The notes under the pieces were generated by a model. That model was not told the origin of the DNA, did no database searches, and saw only the letters and a program-made list of their open reading frames with translations. From contig JBAIAA010000890.1 in assembly GCA_037893245.1 (NCBI GenBank), forward strand, positions 1,178,001 to 1,242,000: a stretch of 64,000 nucleotides of DNA, in the 5' to 3' direction. Source of the stretch: Crossaster papposus. Taxonomy: Eukaryota > Echinodermata > Asteroidea > Velatida > Solasteridae. Below, one piece after another: positions 32,348 through 43,871 of this stretch. Every line of letters begins with the position of its first letter. Within the stretch, counting starts at the first letter, position 1. Made by a program: the position numbers and the translations under genes.

Positions 32348-35300
32348 TCAAAGATCACACTGCTTCTGCACAGCATCCACGAGAAGATGTCTTTCAGCCA
32401 GTTCTACGGCATTCTTGTTTACATCAGTCCAGCCCTTGGATGGCAGTTTCCCTGACTTGTGTAGGAGAGCGAGCCGTGAAAAATAACTGGCTATCTGTTG
32501 GGCAGTCAACCAGTCATCTCTCTGGAGCCGACTTTTCAAACGCCGAGACACAGTTTCTGGGTTTTCCTTCTTTCCTGTATCGACGCCGATCATGAATTGG
32601 GCAAGCAAAAAATCCTTTACTTGCTCAAGGGGCATCAGGAAGAAAATTTCTCGATATCGGGTCAGAAAATTCCAACGAAATTTTCGGCGTTGACCCACCC
32701 ACCCTTACGGATATTTTTTTTTGAAAATGATATCCGGATGCCATACCCACCCCTTTTACGGAATATTTTTTTTTCATTTCATTAACTGGAGTTCGGACCC
32801 ACCCCTTTAACGGGAAATATTTTTTTCATTTCACCAACTCAAGTTCGGACCCACCCCTTTAACGGGATATATTTTTCGGAATTCGACAGGAGATAATTCG
32901 TGACGAGATCGAAATTTTCGGAACGACTTTCGAGATCATTCTGAATTTGACCATGGAAATCTGCTCGTTCAGACAGATATAGACGAATCTGTGTCCGTTC
33001 ACTTTCGCGAACTGCTGCAGCAGTTATTCACTGATAATCATCCCCGGCGCCCGGCGCCAGTCTCAGTTCGCATCCGGTCCTCAGTTCCTCGGAGTCCAGC
33101 GTACTATTATCTTCACTTTCGTTTTCAAAGATTCAATGTTTCCGAGTTGGAAAATTCGACAATTACCCGTAAATTACGCCGGTTGTCGCTCTTCATTCAG
33201 AATGCGGCGGCCGCATATTAAGAATAGGATCGTCGCCCGACACTGACACCGTGAGAGCAGTCAAAACGGACTTGAAATTGAGAATGCCCGTAAGTTTTTT
33301 ATTTTTTCTCGATTGAAAATTTGATCACTGACGCTGTCACTGATCACGAAAATTTTAACAAAATGCTTGAAAATGGCGAAAAATGGAGTGAAATATTTTT
33401 TTGTAGTTCAAGTCAGGTGTTTTGACCCACCTTTTTTGTTGAAATTTTTTTTTTTCATTCCAAAATCCAGTTAGACCCACCCCTTTTTGCAAAATTTTCT
33501 GGCGCCAGAAAAGTCTGCCGCGAGGCCTGTTAGACCACCCCACCCCACACCTGATATCGAAATTTTTTTTTACTGATGCCCCTTGACTTGCTGTGAAAAC
33601 TTCTTCCTCGCCTTAGACAATTTGCGAGCCCAGCCAGAATCGACTGCCTGGGACATGGAGGACGAAGCTGCTCTCACTACCTTTATTAGAATAAGAGGTG
33701 CCAGCTTGCATCTCACCAATCTTGTCAGCCCACTGACGTACAATCTGATCAAAACGAGATTCCTTAAGGGGACGAAACATATGCCGTCCAGCTGCCAAAT
33801 GATGCGTGAGGAGCTCATCGGTTGGGAAAGTTTTAACACAGTTTGATTCCGTACAGGAGAACTGAACATCATCTCTTTGTTGACGAATTGCTCCCGTCAA
33901 GACTTTGGGCTCAGTGTATTGTCCAACAGTGTAGGTGGTATTCGGTGGTCCACGTGGTTGCTTGATCAATTTTGCGTATGGATGGAATTGGTCGCCAATG
34001 TTGTAAGCAGGCCAGGAGCGCACACCACCTTCCTCAAAGCAGAAATTGGTATAGTTGGTAACACCTGGCCAGCTCAGAGTTTCACCAGAGGAAGGCATGT
34101 CACCAATCTTCATAACAGATGCATAGCATCCTCTCACACCGTTATAGGACTCTAAGGCAGTGTGCATGTCATCAGCAGTGAGTACGTTGTTGCCTTCATT
34201 GACGTACCGCTCGATATGGGCTTTCATTGGTGCTATCTTACGATCACAGATATCCTTACCTGCCTGTGCCTCAGAGAAGTCATATCTCAAAATTCTGATG
34301 TCCACTTTTTTTGCGAGATCTGCGATGGACAGGATAAGAGGTGCACAATGGTAACATCCAGCATTATCTGACCTCAGATAGACTCCCTTGATGTTTGGAC
34401 GTCTTCGTTGCAGCTCAAGCAACGAGGCTTCCAATACTATTTGCACGCTCCACGAATTCTGGACACATTGCTAGATTAGATGAACGAAGCACAAAATCTG
34501 AAGATAAAAAGAGAAACATAAATGTTATTTTTATGATGCAAGATTTGCCTTAATTATTTTTTCTTTTCGTTTTACCCATTTATACACCGATGTGTGGTGA
34601 GCACAGAGCACTATAATCGCAGCTTTCTCGAGTCCTGTGAAAAAGAAATAAAGTCAGTGGGTTTTGAACCACATGAGTGATTCATGGGTTCATACCCCAT
34701 CTGACATCGCTGTTGTTTTTTTAGCAAGACTCACAAAAGTATATGGGGCTTACCACACATCGATGTAAGAGTAAAACTAAAATATACAAAGTATCGTTCA
34801 ATTCAAGTGACGAATCAAGAATGTATAACACACGCTGTCACAATAGGTTATTATTGACAACTCATCGTGAGCACTTGAACAGTTCTGATTGTTATTTTCG
34901 CACATCGTTTGTGTAATTTTAGTTAAATCTGCTGAGTCAGTTAAAAACTGAATTTCAAATAGTATTTTTTTCAGTAATGTGTATCATCAAACACTTACCT
35001 CAAATTCAATGCCAGATTTCAGCACGGCAACTGTCACATGCCAGGATATCCCTCTCTTGCCAAACCAGTCTTGTTGAGCTTCCCTAAATCGCCTAGGCAA
35101 ATATTTCATCGCCCAATCCATAGTTAAAAGTGCTTGGGAGGAGGTGAGGTTCGGAAGAATGTCCTCTTTGCACTTTTCCTGAGCCATTTTACGCACAACG
35201 TGATTTTTTAGACCAATATTACGGTCCTTGGCATACTCATAATCATATGCTACTTCGTCCTTCTGTGTTGGGTACCTGGAATAAAATAATGATCCACAAC

Positions 35301-35661
35301 ATAAAATCAATGTCATGAATATATACCATTGAAATACAAAATATAAAATCAAGAAATTTCACTCTTGACGAATTGATGTGTGAGAGCTTCCATAACTCAC
35401 CCCAATAAACTTACTTGTATTTTGTGTCAACACTTGATATGGAGAACTCCACCTCATTTAGCAGATAACGTAGGTCAGCACACATCTCACAGTGGACGTC
35501 ATGAGGATGGTTGCACGAATCTGTAGTACTCAGTGCATAAGTCCAACAGTGATCAGGACAAGGACTATTCTCCTGAACATGGAGTTTGAAATCAGATTTA
35601 AGGTATTGGCGAGCTGTTCGGAGCCTAGTTTTGTGCTCATCTACCCACAAAGCTGAAAAGC
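32348..35661 (-). pseudogene. Decayed multi-exon gene with transposase-like core
   Basis: Minus strand. Exon 35661-35415 encodes RQYLKSDFKLHVQ, CPDHCWTYALS and a Cys/His cluster (CNHPHDVHCEMCADL). Exon 35275-34999 encodes MDWAMKYLPRRFREAQQDWF and GKRGISWHVTV. The third exon, from 34497, encodes VYLRSDNAGCYHCAPLI and YDFSEAQAGKDICDR, then C2H2-like CTESNCV ... HHLAAGRH. Phases fit at both introns. The family is one I recall as multi-copy uncharacterised proteins in cnidarians and other marine animals; SDNAGCYH and FSEAQAGKDICDR could be acidic positions of an RNase H-like fold (inference). Lesions: in-frame TAG at 34471-34473 (unless the exon starts at 34470), a frameshift around 33650-33720, and a 960-bp insertion. 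Coding resumes with DFLLAQFMIGVDTG and ends at 32348. No 5' exon was found before the CR1 fragment. Confidence 0.75.
32626..33585. mobile_element. 960-bp MITE with 13-bp TIRs and 7-bp target duplication
   Basis: The ends are CAAGGGGCATCAG and its exact reverse complement CTGATGCCCCTTG, flanked on both sides by ACTTGCT (32619-32625 and 33586-33592). Inverted similarity continues inward (AATTTCTCGATATC against GATATCGAAATT). Inside is a ~60-bp tandem repeat, CACCCCTTTAACGGGA with ATATTTTTTTCATTTCA, at about 32740-32880. There is no transposase. Taking out the element plus one ACTTGCT restores the reading frame of the host gene across the site, which fixes the borders. A 7-8 bp duplication would suit P- or hAT-type transposases, but the superfamily is not decided. 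Confidence 0.9.
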
Positions 35662-35784
35662 CTGTGACGACAAATTTAGATAAGCAATTATTTTTGGTTA
35701 ATTCTATATCCTGTTTGTATGCCTGTTCCCTTAATCTTGACTTAATGGAGATTTATTGATATACATGTGTACTGGTGAAAAATG

Positions 35785-36870
35785 CAGCGGATGAATGAGT
35801 GCGTTAGAAAACTCACCACATTCACCAAGCAATCTTATCAATCCATCCATGACAGTTTTTCTAATGATATTAGCCAGTCAGAATTGATTACCAACCCGTC
35901 CAATGACCTCCAAGCACTCATAGATCAATACAACTCCACACTGAAGTCTATTCTGGAAAAGCATGCTCCACTGAAAACTCGCTGTATTACTATTAGACCA
36001 GCTAATCCATGGTATTCACCGGAGATTGCCGATGCCAAGAGACTCCGCAAGAAATTGGAGAGACGCTGGAGGAAAACCAGATCAGAATCCGACAGAAATC
36101 AGTTTAAAGCGCAACGACTCTGTGTTGTTAATATGATCAACAGTGCCAAATCATCATACTCCAAAGAAAAACTAGCCAGCTGTGGGAACCAGCGAGGGCT
36201 CTACAAAATTGTTGAATCTCTACTCCACAACAAAGGAAAAACTAAACTTCCCACACACGACAATAAACAGGAATTGGCGACAACATTTAGTGATTCAGAA
36301 CATTCGTAATAACTTTAACCTCGATCCAGATTGTATGCAGTCGAATACAACTGAAGCATCTCACTCTAATATTACACCATTGGAAGAATTCACACCAGCT
36401 CTGGATGAGGAAATCAGAAAAATCATCAAATCATCACCATCAAAGACGTGTGATTTGGATCCTATTCCTACCTGGCTCCTAAAGAACAATCTGAATATTT
36501 TGACTCCAGTTATCTCCAAAATTGTCAACATGTCTCTTCAATCATCTAAATTCCCACAGCAATTTAGAAATGCGCTGGTGACTCCTTTGCTGAAGAAACC
36601 AACCCTCGATCCTGAAAACCTCAAGAACTTTCGTCCTGTATCCAACCTTTCATTCATATCCAAAGTAATAGAGAAGGTTTTTTATTCACAAATTACTGAT
36701 CACCTGAATGAACACAATCTACATGAACCATTGCAATCTGCGTATAGGAAACATCGTGGAACAGAGACTGCTCTTCTAAGAGTAAAGAACGATATTCTTC
36801 GGGAAGTTGACAATAAGCGTGGCGTGTTCCTTGTTCTCCTAGATCTCTCTGCAGCATTCGATACTATTTG
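35785..36870 (+). pseudogene. CR1/L2-type retrotransposon fragment (endonuclease linker and RT N-terminus)
   Basis: Two overlapping frames (35782-36309 and 36182-36898) together give one typical non-LTR ORF2 middle segment. It starts with the linker region (NPWYSPEIADAKRLRKKLER), then IRKIIKSSPSKTCDLDPIPT, LVTPLLKKPTLDPENLKNFR, PVSNLSFISKVIEKV, and LQSAYRKHRGTETALL. It stops within the first catalytic motif region (VLLDLSAAFDT), so the YADD active site is absent. A frameshift lies near 36285-36305. Both ends are cut: 5' loss is usual, loss of the 3' part is not. It lies just upstream of the minus-strand gene at 32.3-35.7 kb, in opposite orientation. Confidence 0.85.
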
Positions 36871-36874
36871 CATT

Positions 36875-39800
36875 GCGGCGAGTGAGGGCGCAAGATAAGA
36901 TACTATCAGTGTTAAGTCTGGTTTCGTCATGGCCGGACGTGCTCGTCTTCGCGGCCGGACCGCGCCGATAGCCAGCCTCGGGCCGTGTTTTACACCGCGG
37001 CATGGCAGCAACCTAGGATTCAAGAGGGGTCTTTTTTGGGAAGGTTTTGCCATCCCAGTAAAAGTCAATCGCACTTGTGTTTGCGAGTTTGGACATTTGT
37101 GCTAGTTTGAAGACCCTTTCTTGAATTGTATGGAGAAATGAGGTAGGATCAAACCACTTTTTAATTTATTTTGTTGGTGCAGCTCAAAACTGAAGGAGCC
37201 CCCCTTGAAAAGGGGCGTGTCGATTTGGTTTAGGGAGCCGTGCTCTGAGACAATTGTATTTTTATAGAAGTGCAGGTATTCTTGTTTTACCTCACGTTTT
37301 GCGTTTGCTTCGGCAGAGTTTAGAAAATGTCTCCAGGGTGCGCCAGCATATAGGTTTGAATGCTTGCTATGCTTAGCGGTATAGAGTCTTCGTACTGAAG
37401 ACATCCTTTGCACGGTTGGGAGTGGCTGCACTGATGCGTGACAATGGAATGTGAGAGCGCCACATTGGTCTATGCAAAAGGCTGGCCTATTTGTTTAACA
37501 ATTAGGGCCAGGAAGGCAGGGTTTAATATCGTGTCCAAATGAAGTTATGTTATTCAGGCTATAATGTTTGCATACGTTTTCAGCAATGAATTTTCAACAA
37601 CAAAAAGACAGATGAAGACATTGTTCACCAGTAGAGGTATATCTCTTATCGCATTTAAAAATTCACTTTTTGTATTGAATTCATATAATGCATTTTTACG
37701 TAGAATTCGCCGTGCGATTAAATCAGGTGTATAGTATATTGCAGTATATGCTGGTGTAGAGGCAGCCGCCATGTAGCACGCACGCATGTTCTCCGCATTC
37801 AAATGTCGTATAGTGCTCTTAGTGTAATCAGTGTAATCTTCGTTGATTGCTCTATTTCGGGGGTGTTTTTCTACAGATCTGATTTTCTGGTTTAATTGAG
37901 ACCTTTATAAACCTCTACCCAGCTAATTATAGGTTGAGTTTTATTAGAAGTCTGTGTTGAAATAATATATTTCCGCTGCATATCTGTAGGAAAGCCCGTA
38001 TTATCTAAATGTTGGGACTTCGGTGCTAATTCATACAATGGGAATGAAATATCGTAGAGCCTGATGGGTGCTCTCGCATCGTATGGCCAGTCAGAATGCA
38101 GCGTAGTCTTTATAATGAGGTGCGCAGCGATGTCTTGAGCAGGTTGACGGCTCGCAGCCGCAAAAATGCGAGTTTTTTGTACACGAAGGAGTGCCCCGCA
38201 GTATAGTAATGTTCCTTTTGGCAGTGGTGTTGGGGCCAACATGGTGACTCTGACTGTTTCGGGATATTAACAAAAATATATATTATAAGTTCAATATAAT
38301 TATAATGCATACTCGTACCTATTGTTATATTACTGTGCTTTATGCTCACGTTTTGCATGTGAGGTTTGTTTTAGATAGTCAGAGTGCCACATGTTCTGGT
38401 TGGGCGCCTTTGCTCTGCTCTGGTATGGGGCAGTGGTTCTGACATGTGTTTCGCCTTTGAGTTTAGTACAGCAACGCAGGTTTGGTCGGGGTGTTAGATC
38501 GTTTTAACCTTTGAGGTCAGTACACTTTTAATGATGCATTTATGTGCTTTTTGCGCGGCATTATTTTTGTGAGCCTGCTTTCGGATTAGACGACATTTTG
38601 AGTGTTCCTAATTGTTTTAGGTAACTAAAAAAGAACCACACATTTTGAAGATAGGTAACTAAATCACATATCTTGTCGCCAAGCCGGCTCAGTATGCTGC
38701 TCAACTCTGTTGATGAAAACTTGATAAGTCTCTCTAAACAATAAGACGATACTAGTATTTTTAGCCCTTTTGTTGCAAGCAATCGTCGTTCAAAATTAAA
38801 AAAAAACAAAAAAAACAAAACAAAGAAAACCAAAAAAAACCATCCGGATTGAAATTGAAGCTTTTGGTTTTATTAGAGTCCAAGAACACTGCCGGTTATG
38901 TCAGCATGTCTTCACTGACTATAAGTGCCTCCTTCGACGGTGGCAGATCCGTTTCAATCATAAATGTAAAATTTAACCCGTGTGTAAAATATGTTTGTAT
39001 ATAATAATGCGATGCAACCTTTTTCAAATTTTGGGGAGGAAGCCAATTTAAGCGCTATTTAAGCAGAAACTTATTCAAGCCTTGCTTATAGGGGTTTAAC
39101 CTGGGAGAAACAACCAAGGGGCAAGTTTGTTTCAGGTCATTCCGCACAATATTATTGTGACCTAAGACACGGAAAAGCCGGCATGCGTAATCGCCAGGGT
39201 CCGTTCCAGGACAGTGCTAAGATCCCGTATTTTGCATAGTAAAAGCGATCAGGCCCGCTCTGGGCATACGTTCTAATTACAAGGTAGTTCTCCATTTAAG
39301 TCAAGTACATGTATATGGAATCCGCAAAAATTGTACAATTTAAAATGGTTCTTGATCATCTCGGGGTACCCGGATCAGTATATGATATGAACCGTGTAGT
39401 TTGTGAGCACCCTATAGAAATTTTCGTCTTAGTACCGGATTTGTTAGCCTTATTATGGATCTTCGATAAAAGATAACAATTATTGTGGGCAATTAACTTC
39501 TTTGAGGTCCAGGGCTGATTTGATTATTTGATCGATTGAGAGTTTGGCCGCTGCTGTTTGGTCACCGCTGTTATATATAATACAACCCCGATAAGTTATG
39601 GCTGTCATTGCCTTGCTTTTCATTTACAATCTCGTTTCGGTCGGAGATGAAATACTGCTATCTCACTATACGAGAGCGGTTTTTAAATTCAACTTCTGAG
39701 GTCGAAGGCCATCTGGGGTCAAGTTTTAAAATGGGCCGGAGTGTAAAACCCTTTTTCATTTGAAAACTTGGAGTCCCGATTTCAATCTAATGTGGCATGT

Positions 39801-42140
39801 ATGTGTTTTAGCCTTGGTGTTTGTGTCAAAGGTGAGGTGTTGAGGTCAAAGTAATTTAAGGTCAGTGGTAAAAAAAAAAAAAAAAAAAAGTTTAGATTGT
39901 AACAATGTTCTTATTTGGGTTTTATCACAGTCACCTGACTAATACTGTATATTGACAAGACGGTTATGGAAGGAATACCAGGGAAAAAAAAGAGACAAAG
40001 CTGAAGACGGAGGGGCAATTTAAGTTCACAAAATGGCATGGCACTACAACAGACGGCTCGGGCTATAGCGAGATGAACATTTAGTGAATAGGCTTTTCTC
40101 CCGCTGTGGTTCGGAATAAAAAACAATGGGAGTTTGCATGTAAGGATGGTTTTAATAGTTCCAGGTACGGTTTTTCCGACTTAATTGAAAAGCGATTCAG
40201 GTACGTGGTCGGAGTACCCTTGGTAAGTGCTCCATATTTCCGGTCAGGCCTCCGGATTCCAAGCAAATAGTCTGAGTTTGTCAACAAGTCCAACATTACC
40301 CTCACCAGCACAGGTTTAAACAACTGTAATTGTTTTGCACCCTTAAGATCCTTCCCCAGGAAAAGGTTTTTAACCTCGCAATATGTTAAGCGCGGAGGGT
40401 TTTGTTCTGTACCATCTGAAATTCTCATTTTCGGTTTGGGGGCTGTAGTGAGTTAGGGCTTGTAGATGTTGGTAGCGTTATTGGTTTTCAAAATATCAGT
40501 TGGTCGATCGCGCCCTATTAGCTCGGCGTATCAGATTTAATCATGATTGTCCATAGTGAAGAGCTATAATGCATTCTTGTTGGCAGCATTCGTGTTTTAG
40601 GACGAGCCTAAACAAAGGGGGGCCTTGACATTCAAACAAAACGGGGAGTGGACCCTCAAATGAGTCGTAGCGCCTTGAGCGGCGTGTGTACTACTTAGGC
40701 GAATGGCAGCTTCGCGGCACGTTTCTTAGTGCTGGCTGGCTTATGAGTGCAGTCTTTTGAATGAATTTACGCGTGGAAATGACGCGCATTGTTGTTTAGC
40801 ATCAGGTTTATCAGTCGCTGACCCTTTTGGTGGCACGTATAATGCAAGAAGGTGTGACCGACTTCTGTCTGTGCAGTTGTACTAAAAATGCTAGCTAAAA
40901 CGCACAATTTTACGCTAGATTAGCGTGGGTACTTCTACTTCTACGTTGATAATGGACAGTGCGTCCAACTGGATATCTCGTCAATTTGCTTGTCGTGCAC
41001 GGTGTGGACCAGTGTAGATAATACTCATTTACATAGTGTGGGTGTAGGTGCGTATATTTACAGTGAAATCTGGACTTTGTTGAGAAAGCCACATTGAGCA
41101 ATCCAGTCCTGAATGCTCAAGACATAATGAAAACTTTTGCCTGATTTTAAGCAAAAGCTCAGTGAATGCCCTGTGCATCCATTGTGTGGTCAGCTGTGTG
41201 CAGAGGCCAAGGAGAGTTGACCTCTAAACCACACAACACACACAGAGACTTAGCTTTGGAACATTCCATTAATAAAAATGGGGGAATAGGTCGCCATGTG
41301 ACCACAGCTGTAAGAAAATGCGTGATTGTTGAGACTATTTTCTTTTAATAGTGCTTTGCTTATATGTATCCAATCAGGTTGTGTCTTATATCACTAGAAA
41401 GCTAATGACGTCAGCTATTTACAACCGTTCTATCCAAAGTTCAACGACCTTTGGTTCTCGAGCTACGCCTAGGTGAAGCTGACTCGGGTGCACGTTAGAC
41501 ATACAAAAGTGCGATTTGACACGGCAGTACATGGAGAAAATGAGTTTTTTCCCCGGGAAACTTAAACTAGTGCTTCGTTATCTTAGCCTTGATTATAACA
41601 ATGTATATATGATATTGAAGCTTAGTGTGTGTAGTTTCATAATCCGTTCTATCCGAAATTATGAAATATTCCGTTTAAAAGGTACGCGAGGTTTTGTGAA
41701 ACGTGAGGCCGTTTTTGAGGGTCATTGCTGTACAAAGAGATGCGTGCAAAAGTTTCGGTCGAGCAGATGACGTGTACTAGTTTTCATTATGCTGGGTGAT
41801 GCATGTACTGTGACTGGGATGGAATTCCAAAGTGAGATTGTGCTGGGCATTAATGGATACCTGAATGCATCTATCCGGGTTTGATAGGGTAAGCAACTGT
41901 ATGCCGAGGATCTTCTAGAAGTTGTGTGGCTAGGGATTGGAAAATGTGTATGTAGAACTACTGTGCACTGCAGTATGCCAGACGGGGTCGAACTAGTGAC
42001 TGATGGGCAGTGGTCTTTACTGACTGTGGTGTGTACTGCAGATTGCGACGCAGAAGACCTAGTATTCTGTTGGCCTTGGATGTTATGACGTCGTTGTGTT
42101 GATTCCATTTCATATTCTTGGTCATCGTTACCCCGAGATA
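36875..42140. other. 5.3-kb stretch of unknown origin
   Basis: Base composition differs from the rest: more CpG and GT-rich on the plus strand, with a GC-rich block at 36930-37020. Minus-strand frames at 37102-37431, 37892-38242 and 40081-40428 have protein-like composition (RAPIRLYDISFPLYELAP; PTTYLNRFSIKSEKPYLELL), but I recognise none of them and they are not joined by clear splice sites. A poly-A run lies at about 39871-39890 and an AGGTCA-rich patch at 39700-39870. It could be a decayed large element. Confidence 0.35.
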
Positions 42141-42248
42141 AGGTGTTGACTCGGTCTGGTTAAGATCAGAGGGCGGGCCTGTGCCTAAGAAGGAACAGTG
42201 AATGGGTCCTGTGGGTTCAAATTGTAATCTAACATGGTTAAGATAGTA

Positions 42249-42612
42249 GGGTGCCGTGGCCTAGTCGATAAGAACACCAAACCCAAGCTCTGGTGTTTCT
42301 GTTGAGCAGAGTGTGGGTTCCAGTCCCAGTCGTGACACTTGTGTCCCATGAACAAGAAACTTAACTATAATTGCTTCTCTCCACCCAGGGGTACAATGTG
42401 TACCTGTGAGGACAGAGATGGTTATTGTGATTGATTTAGCCTAGTAGCGCATATATTGCAGCACAGGCTGTATACTACCCAGGGAGTCGAGAGGGTTTAA
42501 GGATTGAAAATGACCCAGTGATCAGGGGTAATAATGTTGGACGCGCTTTGAGTTGCCCTTCGGGCGTGAAAAGCGCTATATAAATCCAAGATATTAGTAT
42601 TATTATTATAAT
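42249..42612 (+). repeat. tRNA-derived SINE inserted in the satellite
   Basis: The pol III A box TGGCCTAGTCG (42257-42267) and B box GGTTCCAGTCC (42316-42326) are 48 bp apart. A body of about 240 bp ends in AAAGCGCTATATAAATCCAAG and an ATT-rich tail (to 42612). This architecture and the GCGCTATATAAAT tail are typical of SINEs in marine animals. Satellite sequence resumes on the right side (GCAGCGGACGGGCCCTGCG), showing insertion into an existing unit. Confidence 0.85.
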
Positions 42613-43509
42613 AAGTAAGCAGCGGACGGGCCCTGCGTTTTGGATTTTAATATAGTGTATAGTTAAGTTCAGTGGATGGGAAATAGTTATAAGTTGCGCA
42701 GCAGACGCGCCTTGTGTGTTGAATTTGATTCTGGCATTGTTAAGATCAGACGATAAGAGAGAATATAAGTTGGGCAGTGGACAGGCGCTGTGTGTTGAAC
42801 TTAAATCTAACAATGTTAAGATAAAAGGATAAGAGAGAATATAAATTTCGCGGTGCACAGGCCCTGCGTTTTGAATTTAGATCTAACACTGTTAAGATCA
42901 ATGGATCAGAGAAAATAGAAGTTAAGCAGTGGATGGGCCCCGTGTTAAATTTAATCCAGCAATGTTAAGATCAAAGGATATAAGAGAGAATATAAAGTTA
43001 CGCACCGGATGGGCCCTGAATTTAAATCTAACAATGTTAAGATCATAGGATAAGGTAGTATAAGTTCCGCAGTGCATGGGCCCGGTGTGTTGACTTTAAA
43101 TCTAACAATGTTAAGATCATAGGATAGGAGAGAATATAAATTCCGCAGTGGACAGGCCCTGCATGTTGAATTTAAATATAGCTTTGTTAAGATCAGAGTT
43201 TAAGAGAGAATAACAGTTACGCAGGGGACGGGCCCTGGGTGATGAATGTTTATCTTACATAGATAGGCCTATCATCTGAGGATAAGAGAAAATAGGAGTT
43301 ACGCAGTGGACAGGCCTTGTGTGTTGAATTTTTAATCTAACATGTTTATTTTTAGATCAGAGGTGGGGCCTCCACGTGAGAGACAATAACAATTCCGCGT
43401 GGAAGGGCCCTGCGTGTTATATTTGAATGTAACTGAGTAAGGTCAGAGGTCGGGCCTCTGCGTTTGAGACAATTAGAAGTGCCGCAGTGGATTAGGCCCT
43501 GCGTGTTAA

Positions 43510-43871
43510 GGGTAGTATACACCATGGTTATATGCTTACATTATCATGAATGGGCGAATTTTAGACGGTTGTATTTTATAGTAAATATAATTTAACTGGC
43601 CTGTTCGAAGTTTTACAGTCATAAATGCCGCGAAAAGCACGGAATACTGCGTTTGTTTTCAACCGGCGTTGGGCGGTTATTCTTATGTTATTTGTGTTGT
43701 TTCGCGATCGCCATCCGGCGGTCGCATATTTTTCTTTATAGAATTTTAATTTTCAGAATAATTTCGGGATATCTAGTGCAATCATTTTGCTGGATGCCTA
43801 GAATCTTTATTTACTTTCAGATGAGTAAGATATTTCTTAATATTTCGGAGTAAATGGTGTATCCTATACCC
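43510..43871. mobile_element. 362-bp MITE with TTAA target site
   Basis: TTAA (43506-43509) and TTAA (43872-43875) flank an element whose left end is GGGTAGTATACACCATGG and right end is close to its reverse complement (AATGGTGTATCCTATACCC). It interrupts the satellite. TTAA duplication with short TIRs is seen in piggyBac and Kolobok elements; ends starting GGG fit Kolobok better. The 66-codon frame inside is not a transposase. Confidence 0.85.

Noticed and set aside
33613-34446. A single-exon 277-residue gene
   Set aside because: Upstream coding similarity continues beyond its first Met, and it ends by a frameshift; it is one exon of a decayed gene.
42249-42330. tRNA gene at the A and B boxes
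   Set aside because: No cloverleaf or anticodon arm could be formed by eye and a SINE body and tail follow, so it is a SINE head.
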